Translations under genes and position numbers: made by a program
Origin: Filosporella fistucella
Lineage: Eukaryota; Ascomycota; Leotiomycetes; Helotiales
DNA: 64,000 nt
Assembly (NCBI GenBank): GCA_030077755.1
Contig: JAQJZZ010000017.1
Span: forward strand, 1,240,001-1,304,000
Direction of reading: 5' to 3'
Notes under the pieces: model-generated
What the model was told of the DNA's origin: nothing
The model's input: only the letters and a program-made list of their open reading frames with translations
Databases searched by the model: none
In this document: one piece after another, positions 10,767 through 20,706 of the stretch
Position numbering within the stretch: the first letter of the stretch is position 1
Layout of the letters: every line of letters starts with the position of its first letter

Positions 10767-11867
10767 ATGGCCCCAAAAACCGTCCTCATCACTGGTTCGA
10801 GTAAAGGAGGGATTGGCGATGCTGTAAGATATTGTCCTTTCATCTTTTAATGTTCGCATCTATACCATCGAATCTCTTTTTCCTTTACTATGAGTCATCT
10901 CGAGTCCTCCCGGTACTGCGAAGGCTGTTTCATACTACCTCATACCAAAGCAACACTGATCATTATAGCTGGCCAGAAACTTCCACAAGAAGGGCCTTAG
11001 AGTCTTTGCCACTGCTCGTAACCTTGCCAAAGTTCAGCACCTCAAAGAATTGGGTCTCGATATCATACAATTGGATGTTACAGACGATGCATCTATTCAA
11101 AAGGCGGTCGAGAGTGTCAAGGCAATTACTGGAGGTAGTCTGGACATACTTGTGAACAACTCTGGCGGAGGTTAGTAGACCACTTTCAAGCTGCTATGAG
11201 ACTCACACAGATTCAGGATACAGTCTGCCTATGTTGGACACCAATACAGCGGAAGCAAAGAAGATGTTCGATGTGAATGTCTTTGCATTGGTGGCTGTCA
11301 CCAACGCATTTGCACCACTGCTCATAAAATCAAAAGGAACAATCGTAAACATCGGCTCAGTAGCAGGAGTCATGCCTATTCCATTCCAAGGTTACTACAA
11401 CGCTACCAAAGCCGCTGTAAACCTTCTCACAGATCAATTCCGACTTGAACTTTCACCATGGGGTGTAAAAGCAATCAATGTAACAACAGGCGGTATCAAG
11501 ACGAAGTTTTTCGAGAATTTGAGCACTGCTGAACTCCCGCCAACCTCCCTTTACTATCCCGCCAAAGATGTTATCGAACCAATTTTAAATGGCTCATTCA
11601 TAGAAAACGATGCCATGAATGTCGAGGAATATGCAGAGACGGTGGTCAATAATGCATTAAAGTCAAATCCATCCAAGACTCAGTGGGTAGGATCCTCATC
11701 AACACTTACTTGGGTAGGAGCTACATTTGGCTGGGCAGGATTTTTTGTCAGTTGCGCGTTCCCAATGACGATTATGTGCTGACATAATATAGGAGTTCCT
11801 GTTTTATCGAATGATGAAGTTTCCGGAGATTACGAAGCGAATCAAAGCTGCAGAAAAATCAGATTAG
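10767..11867 (+). CDS. Short-chain dehydrogenase, AYR1-like (1-acyl-DHAP reductase type)
   Basis: Exons are 10767-10823, 10969-11170, 11217-11746 and 11793-11867, 287 residues. The classical SDR plan is complete: cofactor loop TGSSKGGIG at residues 9-17, an Arg-rich turn after ARNFHKKGLRVFATAR that suggests NADP(H), LDVTDD, NNSGGG, the catalytic Ser in NIGSVAG, and YNATK with Tyr147 and Lys151. The third intron ends at the second of two nearby AG sites (11215-11216), which alone gives the NNSGGGYSLPMLD wording common in the Ayr1 group. In that family the enzyme reduces 1-acyl-dihydroxyacetone phosphate at ER and lipid droplets. The exact substrate here is inferred. The C-terminus is short and lacks the longer hydrophobic tail of yeast Ayr1. 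Confidence 0.88.
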
Positions 11868-11959
11868 AGTCATTTGAGGCAAAAGAGTTTGGAGTTCGTG
11901 TCGGGCAGTGATTTATCTTGAGCGTATTTGTAATATTGTCTGCGAAAATAATCATCTTC

Positions 11960-12760
11960 TTACCAAGGCACTTCCCTCATGACACCCTCTTCGAATTCCC
12001 AGAATCCTCCTTTCTTCCACTGTCAGTTGAGCCCAATGCCAACCTCGTCACTACCTCTGCTCCATCTAATGGATACTTCGTTCTCTTGAAGCCATTGAAA
12101 GCAGTCTTGCAATGACCAGGGTTTGCTACAAAGAACTCTATCTTTCTTTTCCTAGTATCTTCAGTCTTCTGCATCTCGATCGTCAAGCTATTGACTGCTG
12201 CTTTACTAATAGCATAACTGACTACTGCTGTTGGAGGCAAATTTCCATGTGCTACCGAGTCAGACTTGCTCGACCGGACGAGATATTGATGACCTTCGGT
12301 TGTTCGCTGAGGTGTAACAAAGGAAGGAAAGTAGATGTTACAGCGGCAAGGGAGGTGATATTGGCGTTGAATGTTGCATTGAAATTGTCTCTCAGATCCG
12401 CTAGCTCTCCACTTTTGGGTCTCAGCCCAACCCCGACATTGTTTACGAGTACTGCGAACATTTAGCTCAGATCCTCTAGCTGGGAAGTAGATTCGTACTA
12501 TCAAGGTGCCCGTATGTTTTCTGCACATAGTCTCGGGCGGCAATTATGCTAGCATCATCTATTATGTCCAGCGAGACGATATCCAGGGGAGCTTTAACAC
12601 CAGCTTTCTGGAGGAAGGCAATTGCATCTGTACCTGATGAAAGGGAGCGACAGGCAAGAATGTAGGTTGCCGATGGATTGCGGAGACCTAAGGATTGAAC
12701 AATTGAGAAACCGATCCCTCTGTTTCCTCCTGTGACGATTATTATTTGTAATGTTTCCAT
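11960..12760 (-). pseudogene. Decayed short-chain dehydrogenase (carbonyl-reductase-like) with two frameshifts
   Basis: Start at 12760 gives IIIVTGGNRGIGFSIVQSL, the NAD(P) loop. An intron (GTACGA...TTCGCAG, about 12500 to 12446) joins YGHLD to ILVNNVGVG. The frame then runs to INISSGRASLTR and hits a stop at 12252. The rest of the enzyme (HGNLPPTAVVSYAISKAAVN, then GHCKTAFNGFK) continues in another frame from about 12270, and a second shift near 12011, in an A-rich run, is needed to reach the normal ending GGFWEFEEGVMREVPW and stop at 11962-11960. All catalytic motifs are still readable, so decay is recent or the sequence has two one-base errors. No intron with valid signals explains either shift without losing conserved residues. 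It is convergent with the intact SDR gene at 10767, to which it is not closely similar. Confidence 0.8.
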
Positions 12761-13296
12761 TTTGAGGATCTTTCTTTCGAGAGTACCTACAATGAGTGGA
12801 TATGATTTTGCGCTTTTACCCTTGCAGCGTCGAAGGGGGTGGTTCGATTTTCTATAGACGCAAGCTTTCCGTGTATGTAAAGGGCTTTCTCACACTTGTT
12901 CAATAACGAAGGACTATGTATGCTATCGGAGATACGGTGATGGCTTTCCTTCTCCGTGGATTTCAGAGAGGATATATCCGGTCATGCGTCAAATCGTTGA
13001 GGTCGAGCCTTGGACAGAACCAAGACTTATGATGGCCAAATGCTCTTAAAAGTAAGAATAGTATCATACATAAGTTTGATCACAAAGTAATGCCAACTGG
13101 CGTCAGTATCTGATGTAAGGAATGGCTATATCTAATGATAGCACCACGGTAGCTTACTGGAACCAAAGTTCGAGGATGGGCTAGGCATATTCTATCAAAC
13201 AGTCTTCCATTGTTCCTCCGTAATTTCTCATCTGTTCCTTTCGTGACAGTAACGAGCCTCACATCCCCGAGTCGTCTTTCATCTGCTATCATCATC
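12761..13296. other. Intergenic, decayed-SDR promoter and lactonase 3' end
   Basis: About 540 bp. The reading frame at 13080-13574 (-) is a shadow that overlaps the lactonase exon in another frame. I see no independent gene or RNA. Confidence 0.4.
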
Positions 13297-14578
13297 TCAA
13301 ATACCAAGCAACGCCCCTTTCGTCGTCCTTGCAAGCTGTAGTCGCCAGAATCTCTGCTCTCCACACAAGAATATCTCACCCTCTTTGCCAAAGCAGAAAT
13401 TTGCAACTCCACCAGGTACCAGAATCCGACCGATAAGGGTACCAGCAGAGTTCCATACCTCAACTCCATCTCCGCATCCAGAATACACATTACCAAAGAT
13501 ATCAGTCTTGACTCCGTCCGGAACACCAACAGCAGCAAAAGCAAAGAGCCTTCGGTTGGTGAGGAATGAGGCACCTGAAGATTTTATGATATCAAAAGCA
13601 TAAATAGATGCCGGCCTTTGATAAGTCAGCTTAGTCCGCCTCAATTTCGGGACCATTACCTTGAGAAGTCTTTGGACCCGTCACCGTGGATGTAATCAGT
13701 ATCCGTGATGTAGCAAATATCCTCTTCTGGGCTGAAACAGATTCCATTTGGTCTTCCAAATCCATCGGCCACAACTCTGAGATCGCCGGTATTTGGATCA
13801 AATCTATAGACCTGATTTGGTAACTTAGGTCTCTGCCTGAAATCTCCATCATTTCCATAGCAAGGATCAGTAAACCAGATAGATCCATCCTTTGCTACTA
13901 CCACATCATTCACGGAATTGAAATCTCGCCCATGGAAATTGGTCACCATAGCTTTTGGAGCTGATCCCCTAGGCATATAATATATACCTCCTGATCCAGA
14001 GGCAGCAGAACCTTGTGCACAGAACAAAATACCATCTTCATAATTTACCCCACCATTTGGCATCTCAATCCCTGGCGGAGGTCGCATCTTGGCCCAATCC
14101 ACAGTATGAACATTGTTATCTCCACTCAGACGATCCGTTCGATGTAGCTTTACTCGTGAAATCAGTATTGTAGGGAAATTCGAGGAGGAGGAAGCTTGTA
14201 AGAGGTTCGATGTAACATAAACCTCGTCATGTTTGGAAAGGAATACGCAAGCTTCGTGGAAGAACGGATTATTGCTTGTACCGGCAGTAGAGAGGAGAAG
14301 TGAATGAGTAGGTGAGGAGCCAATGAGATCTCCAAAAGACGGCTCATATTGAAGCAAAGCTACCTGGTCTTTAGGGACAGCTGCAGCTCTTTGGGTTGTC
14401 AGAATAGCATTTCATGAGAAGCGGGGAACTGGAGCTGACTTGATTGTGCCATTGCTTTCAGCGAGTCGATCCACAATCTACATTGATTAGTATTGAGTTT
14501 ACCACATTCTGTTCTCTGATCACTTACTTGAATACCTGTTTCGAGAATAGGAATATCTGCATTTGTTATGGTCGCCAT
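13297..14578 (-). CDS. SMP-30/gluconolactonase-like beta-propeller hydrolase
   Basis: Exons are 14578-14528, 14477-14440, 14388-13660 and 13615-13297, giving 378 residues. The joined protein shows the fungal lactonase-like pattern: GDNNVHTVDWAKM, PPPGIEMPNGGVNYEDG, FNSVNDVVVAKDGSIWFTDP, a conserved YG..FRQ.P.LPNQVYRF stretch, GFGRPNGICFSPEE, YITDTDY, GVPDGVKTDIFGNVY, and GRILVPGGVANFCFG. These supply the metal ligands (Glu, Asn, Asp) of SMP-30 type lactonases and paraoxonase-like propellers. The 38-nt second exon and the AG choice at 14389 were fixed by frame continuity. There is no clear signal peptide, so the enzyme is probably intracellular. Members hydrolyse lactones or organophosphates; the natural substrate is unknown. 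Confidence 0.88.
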
Positions 14579-15494
14579 CTTGAGGGTGGGGTTTGACACG
14601 AAAAGTAAAGTTGAAGCACACGTTCCTGCTCCAAAGATATCAATAGTTTCATGTCAACGAACGAAATTCCTTCGTCTAAAATCTCTAGAGGTCGCTACAT
14701 CACGAATCTCAAGTTGCCAATTTAATTGTGATACACTTCCGCGATTAATAGTCACAGCCCAAAAGTATTCATCACGTGTCTCATTCCTATATTTTGGAGG
14801 TCCAGAATTGTTGTACTTCAGCTTCAGCAACCTTGCCTCTAGGATTATATATCCTTGGAACACAGTCATTTGGGCTATGGAATACAGCGATGCTTCCTCT
14901 CGATGGCGGTGTCTTGCTCTCATCGATGACCTGGAGGTGGAGGGTACAAGCCTGAAAATATTCTACGTGAGATATGGGCAAATTGAAGTTACTATGGTAC
15001 GAAAACTTCAAGCAAGTTCTGCTAGCCCAATATGTTAGAAGTCATCCACACTGCCAGCATGTCCGTAGTGAGTCTCATAGTCGATGTCCCTTCCACTGAC
15101 CTTCCGCTCTAATTATTGGTCGAAAACACAATCGAAATCTAGCTCATTCAATCCAATGAATATGAGCGTTACTCCCAACATCGAGCCACAACGAAGATAC
15201 CACATAAGAATACATGTCTTCCATCACGAAAGCTCAGAAAACATAGATTCGGACCGACGGAGTATGAGAATCCCACTTCGAAAACTGACTCAACAATACC
15301 ATATTCCGGCAATCCGATTCATTCTCTAATCCTCTGTATATGTACACAGGAACCGTTCATATGAACGGTGGCCCAGCTCCACACCCCGCAGTTCCCTCTG
15401 CCCAAATCTAGTGTGCTGCCTTCTCCTTTCCGTCCGCTCCCTTCTTTGCGTCGCCCTCGGCATTTTTTAGGAAATCCCTACATGAGGTTAGGAA
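14579..15494. other. Intergenic with a broken coding-like stretch on the minus strand
   Basis: About 900 bp without a complete gene. On the minus strand, 15011 to 14650 reads like protein in two frames: first ACTLHLQVIDESKTPPSRG and IAVFHSPNDCVPRIYNPRG, then, after a frame change near 14800, PPKYRNETRDEYFWAVTINR and SQLNWQLEIRD. A possible acceptor (ATATTTTCAG) lies just before the first piece. I do not recognise the family. It may be a decayed small gene. An 18-bp perfect palindrome lies at 15352-15369. Confidence 0.4.
15352..15369. repeat. Perfect 18-bp palindrome
   Basis: ACCGTTCATATGAACGGT is fully self-complementary. It sits about 125 bp downstream of the ATP synthase subunit k stop codon. 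Such a palindrome could be a dimeric factor site or, with no loop, is unlikely to form an RNA hairpin. Confidence 0.7.
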
Positions 15495-15847
15495 TCAACA
15501 TCCACTCCATGGAAGCAGATCTCCATTATCGGGTTTCCACATGAATTGAACGTACTTGATGAAGCTTTCCTCGTCTGGGCTTTGAGCATTAATGGGTGGT
15601 CCTTGAGTCTTCTTTGCCGCTGATCCTCCCATCATGGTTGTGCTAAGTCCTCCAAGACCGGCGAGAGTGATCATAGCAAGCTATAAGTTTCAGATGGATT
15701 AGCCCTTATTCCAGATTGAATCCTCCCGTAGATATCAGATCAATTGGCAATGCCAAAATTTCAACAGGCTCGTTTCCAAGGATCGCAACAGCCACGTACC
15801 CAGTGAGAGCCAATTTGGCGACCGGCGATAGTGTACATCTGAACCAT
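15495..15847 (-). CDS. ATP19: Mitochondrial F1Fo-ATP synthase subunit k
   Basis: A 77-residue protein from exons 15847-15800 and 15680-15495, too short and split to show as one open frame. The protein begins MVQMYTIAGRQIGSHWLAMI, continues TLAGLGGLSTTMMGG, and ends SFIKYVQFMWKPDNGDLLPW plus SGC. The single hydrophobic segment at about residues 14-35 is followed by a Ser/Lys turn and the conserved EESFIKYVQ...W tail of fungal subunit k. The product is a small inner-membrane subunit linked to ATP synthase dimerisation. The 119-bp intron has a good donor (GTACGT) and acceptor (CTTATAG). It shares a 314-bp divergent promoter with the MTP18 gene. Confidence 0.93.
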
Positions 15848-16161
15848 TTTGACGATATGGAGCTGTGAGAATGCGGGATTGGTTCGAGATTGAATTGATG
15901 CTTGGATTGAGCTTCTATGATTGTCGATGGCTCCGTCTTCAAAGTCGAGCTTCAGAGTCTTGGCAAAACGTGATCAGATGCAGGGATTAGGTAGTACTGT
16001 GTATGGCCGGTCTTCGTTGCCTTGCCGGCACTTTCGTCATGCACAACCGACTCCTCCCGACATAGGTACCATTCATTGGAGTTGAAATAGAGGCACGTCT
16101 CACACATTAAATTGGTGATTTCTACGGTTCAATCATTCCGAATTTCTTACTGCCTACAAAA
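15848..16161. promoter_or_regulatory. Bidirectional promoter between two mitochondrial genes
   Basis: Only 314 bp separate the start codons of subunit k (-) and the mitochondrial fission protein (+). It holds no coding frame. Both products are inner-membrane proteins, so shared control is plausible but is inferred from layout alone. Confidence 0.5.
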
Positions 16162-17098
16162 ATGTCTGGAAAAGACTCGGACAAACGAGGTTCTCCGCCC
16201 GAAGGTCTACCCAAGCCGGAGAAGTTACCAAGCTCGCTGCAAAAGATTATAGACCAGGCAGATGAGGATAACTTTTACGACGAGCTGTATGACGGAACGT
16301 AAGTATCTAGTTTCATGGCTTCAAGTTCCGAAGTTTCTTCTACCATCCATTCGCTAACAATTATCAAGTGCCCCTCAATCCACCGAAAGCAATATCCGTT
16401 ACGCTGCCTATGCTACTCGAATACGAACTGCCCTTCTATCTGCTCAAAGATACGTGGCATACACTTCCGATATTGGCGAATCATTTCGCCCAGTTGCACA
16501 TCCGAATTGGGTTCGAGCCGCCTATGGTATCTCGTGGGCATATATTGCAGGAGATGTGGCACATGAGGGATACAAAGCATACTGCAGCAATCAAAGGACT
16601 CTACATCCAGAATTACCACGGGAAGCTTCGCAGGAGAGATTTAATGATGCAAAGACAAGCATAGAAAAGGTAGCCGAGGATGTCGGAGTATCGTTGGTAC
16701 CATCAAAAGTTACGCCACTGAATGATTACCGAACTGTTATGGCACAACGAGCTGTGTTTCAAAGTCTTGCTTCTATGGGCCTCCCAGCATTTACAATTCA
16801 TTCCATCGTGCGGTACTCTGGTCGAGCTATGAAAAATGTCAAAAATGTGCGTCTTCGGACATATGGACCAATTGGTTTGGGTTTGGCAGCTGTACCCGCC
16901 TTGCCATATCTATTCGATAAACCCGTGGAGGAAGCTGTTGAATGGATCTTCCATAAGGGATTCGAGACATTTGGAGGGAAGGAAGCAGTTGGAAATGCTC
17001 CTTCAGTGGGAAGAGAGGATATTCTGGAGCAAAGAACACAAAAGGCAGCTCATAAAAAGGAGAAGCAAAATGCTTCATATAATTACAGGGACAATTAG
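16162..17098 (+). CDS. Mitochondrial fission process protein 1 (MTP18/MTFP1 family)
   Basis: Exons are 16162-16298 and 16369-17098, giving 288 residues. The conserved body starts near residue 55 (IRYAAYATRIRTALLSAQRY), followed by VAYTSDIGESFRPVAHPNWV, a family hallmark, then AAYGISWAYIAGDVAHEGYK. Later blocks are AQRAVFQSLASMGLPAFTIH, RYSGRAMKN and LRTYGPIGLGLAAVPALPYL. Four hydrophobic stretches fit the four-segment inner mitochondrial membrane topology of MTP18 proteins. Family members affect mitochondrial fission and inner-membrane integrity. The N-terminal 45 residues are acidic and polar. The C-terminus is lysine-rich. The intron is a 70-bp GTAAGT...CAAG type. Confidence 0.92.
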
Positions 17099-18519
17099 GA
17101 ACTTGGAAAGTACATATAGCATGGCGTTGGGGAATCTCGACTTTTGTGGAGCATAGGCATTGTTTATAGAATACCACTTTATTACCTGTATAATTGATCT
17201 GAAAGTAGAGAGCCCATCTGTCATTTCTTGAACTCATGGACATCATCTTCCCAGGACAAGACCATGAGGCAGGTGATGGCATGGCTATTGCTAGGAAAGT
17301 ACGGATACAAGGGCCGATCAAGTACTGAAATGCATTATCGTTAATCAGTCACTTTCATAAATGCTAACAGAAAGGGCATGCAAATCAGTTGCACAGAAGA
17401 TTACTACACTTTTTAACATGTTTAAATCTGATAGGACAAGCAAAATATGAGAGAACATGAACCTCAGAATGAACGGCCAAAAAATGCATAACAACATGTG
17501 AAGTGCAATTTTGTCTGCGAGATAACAAGTGGAAGAAAAGAAAAATTTCCAAAAAAAAGGATTTTCCAAGTTGCACTTGGGGTGAAGAATTTTCTCTCTG
17601 ACCTGGAAATTGTTAGCTTGATTTTTACTCCAGGAATGGCTGAACTTACGGGGAGTCGAACCCCGATCTCCCGCGGTTTGCCAATTTCTTGACAAGCGGA
17701 AATCTTAACCGTTGGACCATCAAAGATGTTGTTTGTTTGAAAAGGGGAAGCTATTAAAATATATAGAGTACTCCAAGCGGTGAGCGGATAAAACTGGATC
17801 AAGTGGATACCTTGCAATATTTTGATAATTTATGCCAGAGAAGGCCCGTAATTGTGCCAGAATAACAATTGACAAACGAGACTATATTTGAGATTCATAT
17901 CTGGGAATACCAAGTAAGTTATAAACGCTGTGGAACTGCTTGCTAATAGTTTGCAGAATTTAGGTCAGCTCTGTATCCATTGTTGTTTTTTTAATGACTA
18001 CACTTCACCCGAGATGTACGGACCCCAGTAGAGTGGAAGTCCGGGTAGATCTTGATGGGAAAGCTAACATTCTCTAAACATGATGCAGGAATATCTGAAA
18101 TAGCTGGTGGTACCACTACAGATATTCCTCCAGTGAGAATTACCTATAACTCAGAAATGAGTGGGATAACGTCTTTCCAGGAAAGTTGGCCTATTACACA
18201 GAACTACTTCAAAATGATAAACTAGCTATCCGAGACCTGACGTCCCTAGGTACCAGTCCAATTGTCATCCAAGTTGCTGGATATAGGAAAGCTGCCGAGG
18301 TGGTAAAAGACTCGCTTGCAACCGCTTGTGGTAAGGGGTTGTTGCTTACTAATCTGCCCGAAACGTGCACCAGCACCAGCCACGGCATGAGCCGCCGACT
18401 AGACCAAGGCTGACCTCTGAATTCCAGAAGAGTCCGCTGTCAGCAACAGCCTCGCCATCATTACGACTTTGCCATCTGCCTGACTATTCTCCATAAATAT
18501 TTCAATCTCTCCTCTCAAG
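17099..18519. other. Intergenic with a tRNA-like locus and a coding-like fragment
   Basis: The 1.4 kb contains the tRNA-Asp-like sequence at 17641-17726. On the + strand, 18060-18235 (HDAGISEIAGGTTTDIPPVR, ITYNSEMSGI) and 18183-18380 (LAYYTELLQNDKLAIRDLTS, VAGYRKAAEVVKDSLATACG) look protein-like in different frames, but have no start codon or clean splice join. They may be remnants of a lost gene. The last 120 bp before 18520 are the promoter of the AN1 gene. Confidence 0.4.
17641..17726 (-). tRNA. tRNA-Asp(GUC)-like locus with a 14-nt intron; acceptor stem does not pair
   Basis: Reading the minus strand from 17726: a D arm (GGTCCAACGGTTAAGAT), anticodon stem TCCGC, loop TTGTCA with anticodon GTC, a 14-nt insert AGAAATTGGCAAAC exactly at the 37/38 intron position, then CGCGGG, variable AGAT and a perfect T arm (CGGGG-TTCGACT-CCCCG). 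The body matches eukaryotic tRNA-Asp. However, the 5' end TCTTTGA should pair with TCAAAGA, and the sequence shows TAAGTTC. No oligo-T terminator follows closely. It may be a tRNA pseudogene or one with a damaged 3' end; I am sure of the homology but not of function. Confidence 0.6.
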
Positions 18520-19458
18520 ATGGCATCATCCAGTTCAGATACTCCAGGGGAAGCCAGTTTCACCACCATGGACGAAAAAGACCCAACACTAATTGGAACC
18601 CATTGCCAATACACATACTGTAATCAGCTCGATTTCCTCCCTTTCCGCTGCGAATCATGCCGTGGAACGTTCTGCCTCGATCATAGATCTGAGAGTGGTC
18701 ACAAATGTCCTAAGCAAGGAGAATGGGCGAATCGACGGCGACTGGCAAATCTGTCCAAACCTTCACTCGGAGCAGGAAAATCAATGGTCGAAATTGAAAA
18801 GCCTTGCGCATCCCCGACATGCAAAACCACGATAGGAACGAGTCTATCTACGTCAGTACATTGTTCGACATGCAATAGGGATTATTGTCTCAAACATCGT
18901 CTGCGGGAAGATCACGATTGCAAAAATCTCATACCAATTGGGGCTCGAGTAGGCAGATTCGACACGCAAGCAGAGACGGCGAAGAACGCACTGGGCAGAT
19001 TAAAAGCTTGGGGATCAGCTCAGAAGGCGAGCATGTCAACTCGAGTACTACCCAAGCCCAAACCTACATCTGCAGCGGCAAGGCTTGTAGCAGTGAATAG
19101 CCTCAAGAAAACTGCTAAAGGTGACGATAAAATCCCACCCGAGAAGAGAGTCTACATTACTGTAGAAGCTGAAGCAGCCACAACAACATCGAAATTTCCG
19201 AGCGGCGCATTTTTCTATTCAAAGGACTGGGTAATAGGACGGGTTTTGGATGCAGCTGCCAAGAGCTTACAGGTTCAGAATGTGAACAATCAGGGAATGG
19301 ATGAAAGGGATAAGTTACGAGTCTTCCATGTCGAAGCTGGTAGACTGCTAGAATTCAACGAGAAGGTCGGGAATGCCTTGATAAGTGGCAATAGGATTGT
19401 CTTGCTGAGAGGTGTTGGGCCAGCAGTTCCGGATTTGATTGATATGACAAAGGGTTAG
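18520..19458 (+). CDS. AN1-type zinc-finger protein, CUZ1/ZFAND1-like
   Basis: A 312-residue intronless protein. Two AN1 fingers occupy about residues 29-68 (CQYTYCNQLDFLPFRCESC, then FCLDHRSESGHKC) and 95-136 (CASPTCKTT...HCSTCNRDYCLKHRLREDHDC). The C-terminal part, about 205-310, has a ubiquitin-like fold pattern (KRVYITVEAEAATTTSKFPS, GAFFYSKDWVIGRVLDAAAK). This two-AN1 plus UBL-like layout is that of yeast Cuz1 and human ZFAND1, which link Cdc48/p97 to the proteasome under arsenite stress. Zinc ligands all look intact. The function is taken from the family. It is convergent with the acyltransferase-like gene, 162 bp away. Confidence 0.88.
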   Translation: MASSSSDTPGEASFTTMDEKDPTLIGTHCQYTYCNQLDFLPFRCESCRGTFCLDHRSESGHKCPKQGEWANRRRLANLSKPSLGAGKSMVEIEKPCASPTCKTTIGTSLSTSVHCSTCNRDYCLKHRLREDHDCKNLIPIGARVGRFDTQAETAKNALGRLKAWGSAQKASMSTRVLPKPKPTSAAARLVAVNSLKKTAKGDDKIPPEKRVYITVEAEAATTTSKFPSGAFFYSKDWVIGRVLDAAAKSLQVQNVNNQGMDERDKLRVFHVEAGRLLEFNEKVGNALISGNRIVLLRGVGPAVPDLIDMTKG

Positions 19459-19620
19459 AGTGGTCATAGAGAAAGCATGTCTCGCCTTTTTGCATAGCGT
19501 AGGCGTTGGGGTTCGGAGAAGTTTGTAATAGCTTAGCGGGACGTATGTTTTACGCGGCGTACAAAGCTTTCTTTCTTACAAATTTATTCATATCTAACCT
19601 AACTACATTCCACCCTCGTT

Positions 19621-20706
19621 TTAAGGGTTCAAAGTTAACTTTTCCGTAGTTGTAGCTGGTCTACCCACGCTGACTCTTGCCTTGACAGCTTTCAAGTCCA
19701 TTACGATACCAAACAATGTAGCCAACCTGTCTTTGCCCTCAAATCTGCAGATGGAAGCCCCGTCTTTCTGTATCTCATCCTTGAGTAATGTTTCCACTAC
19801 CTCAATTCCAGGTTGCTCCTCTTTGGCCGCATTCAACAGCTCATTGATCCTTGCAAGTCTATAACGAGTATCAGGGAGCCAATCTGGTGATTCTACCACC
19901 GTCTCTAAATGGGGTACCACCATATGATTTGTGTGTGTTACAATTCCATCTTTATTCATCTCCAATCTTACAACGTCTTTGCTGCTACACTCGAGACCAG
20001 TCCCTCCAGTCTCGTCGGCAACAAGAATGTGACATGCACTTGCCACTCCGGCCTTTTCAATTGCTGAGATGGCATCCATGCGAGAAGAGCTTTCCATTAC
20101 CGTCCTTAATGCTAGGTGACAGGGTAGATTTGTGAATGATACTCCTTTCGCCTTGAGTGCGTTGAGAGTACATCCCACTCCGTTTGAATTCATGCCAATC
20201 TTGCCAATAATCCCAGCCTCGGTAATCATTTGAATGCCCAGGCCATCATTTGTTTTGATTTTGAGACATATCAAATTCTCAGATTGTCTGCCAGAATGAA
20301 TTAATTTTCATTCGGCCGAAAGTGGGGAGGGCACAAACTCAGTATTCCAGTCCCAGTTCTGCGCTAGGATACTGGTATTAGATCCTTTCCATGAGAGAGC
20401 AGTGCATCCGTCATTGAAGGCTCCAAATGCAATTTCTGTCCTGACATTGAGAGCGAGAATGTCAGGGTAGGTTACCCCGGCACCAACAGCAACACCTTCC
20501 ATTTCGGAGACATATTGAGGCCAATTTTGCCGTAGGTATGGTTGATACTTGAGACCGAAAACCTTTACTTCTTCCCAGTTCAATTTACATTTATCCTGGA
20601 AAAGATTCTGATAAAATATGATGGAGCGACTGATCTCAACTTTGGCTGATTCGCCATGTTGGATTCCGACCTGACGGGGGGATCCTGAGCTGTAAACTTC
20701 GAGCAT
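19621..20706 (-). CDS. Isopenicillin-N acyltransferase-like Ntn hydrolase
   Basis: Exons are 20706-20339 and 20287-19621, giving 344 residues. The join gives QNWDWNTEQSENLICLKIK across a 51-bp intron. Key points are GIQHGESAKVEIS at the start, YVSEMEGVAVGAGVTYPDIL, NVRTEIAFG, and FNDGCTALSW with Gly100-Cys101. In penicillin acyltransferase the proenzyme cuts itself before the matching Cys, which then serves as the nucleophile. Further on come GKIGMNSNGVGCTLNAL and NHMVVP. The length of about 345-357 fits the family. There is no clear C-terminal peroxisome signal (ends LTLNP). No beta-lactam genes are near, so this is probably one of the common paralogues of unknown substrate. Confidence 0.88.

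Noticed and set aside
12252..12300. A 42-bp intron (GTCATC...GGTAG) to explain the first SDR frameshift
   Set aside because: It would delete the conserved ISSGRAS segment holding the catalytic Ser, so a true frameshift is more likely.
13080..13574. 164-codon minus frame at the lactonase 3' end
   Set aside because: Overlaps lactonase exon 4 in a different frame and has no motif support.
5280..14578. A secondary-metabolite cluster around the acyltransferase, SDR and lactonase genes
   Set aside because: No PKS, NRPS, terpene synthase or P450 is present and core genes such as thymidylate synthase interrupt the set.
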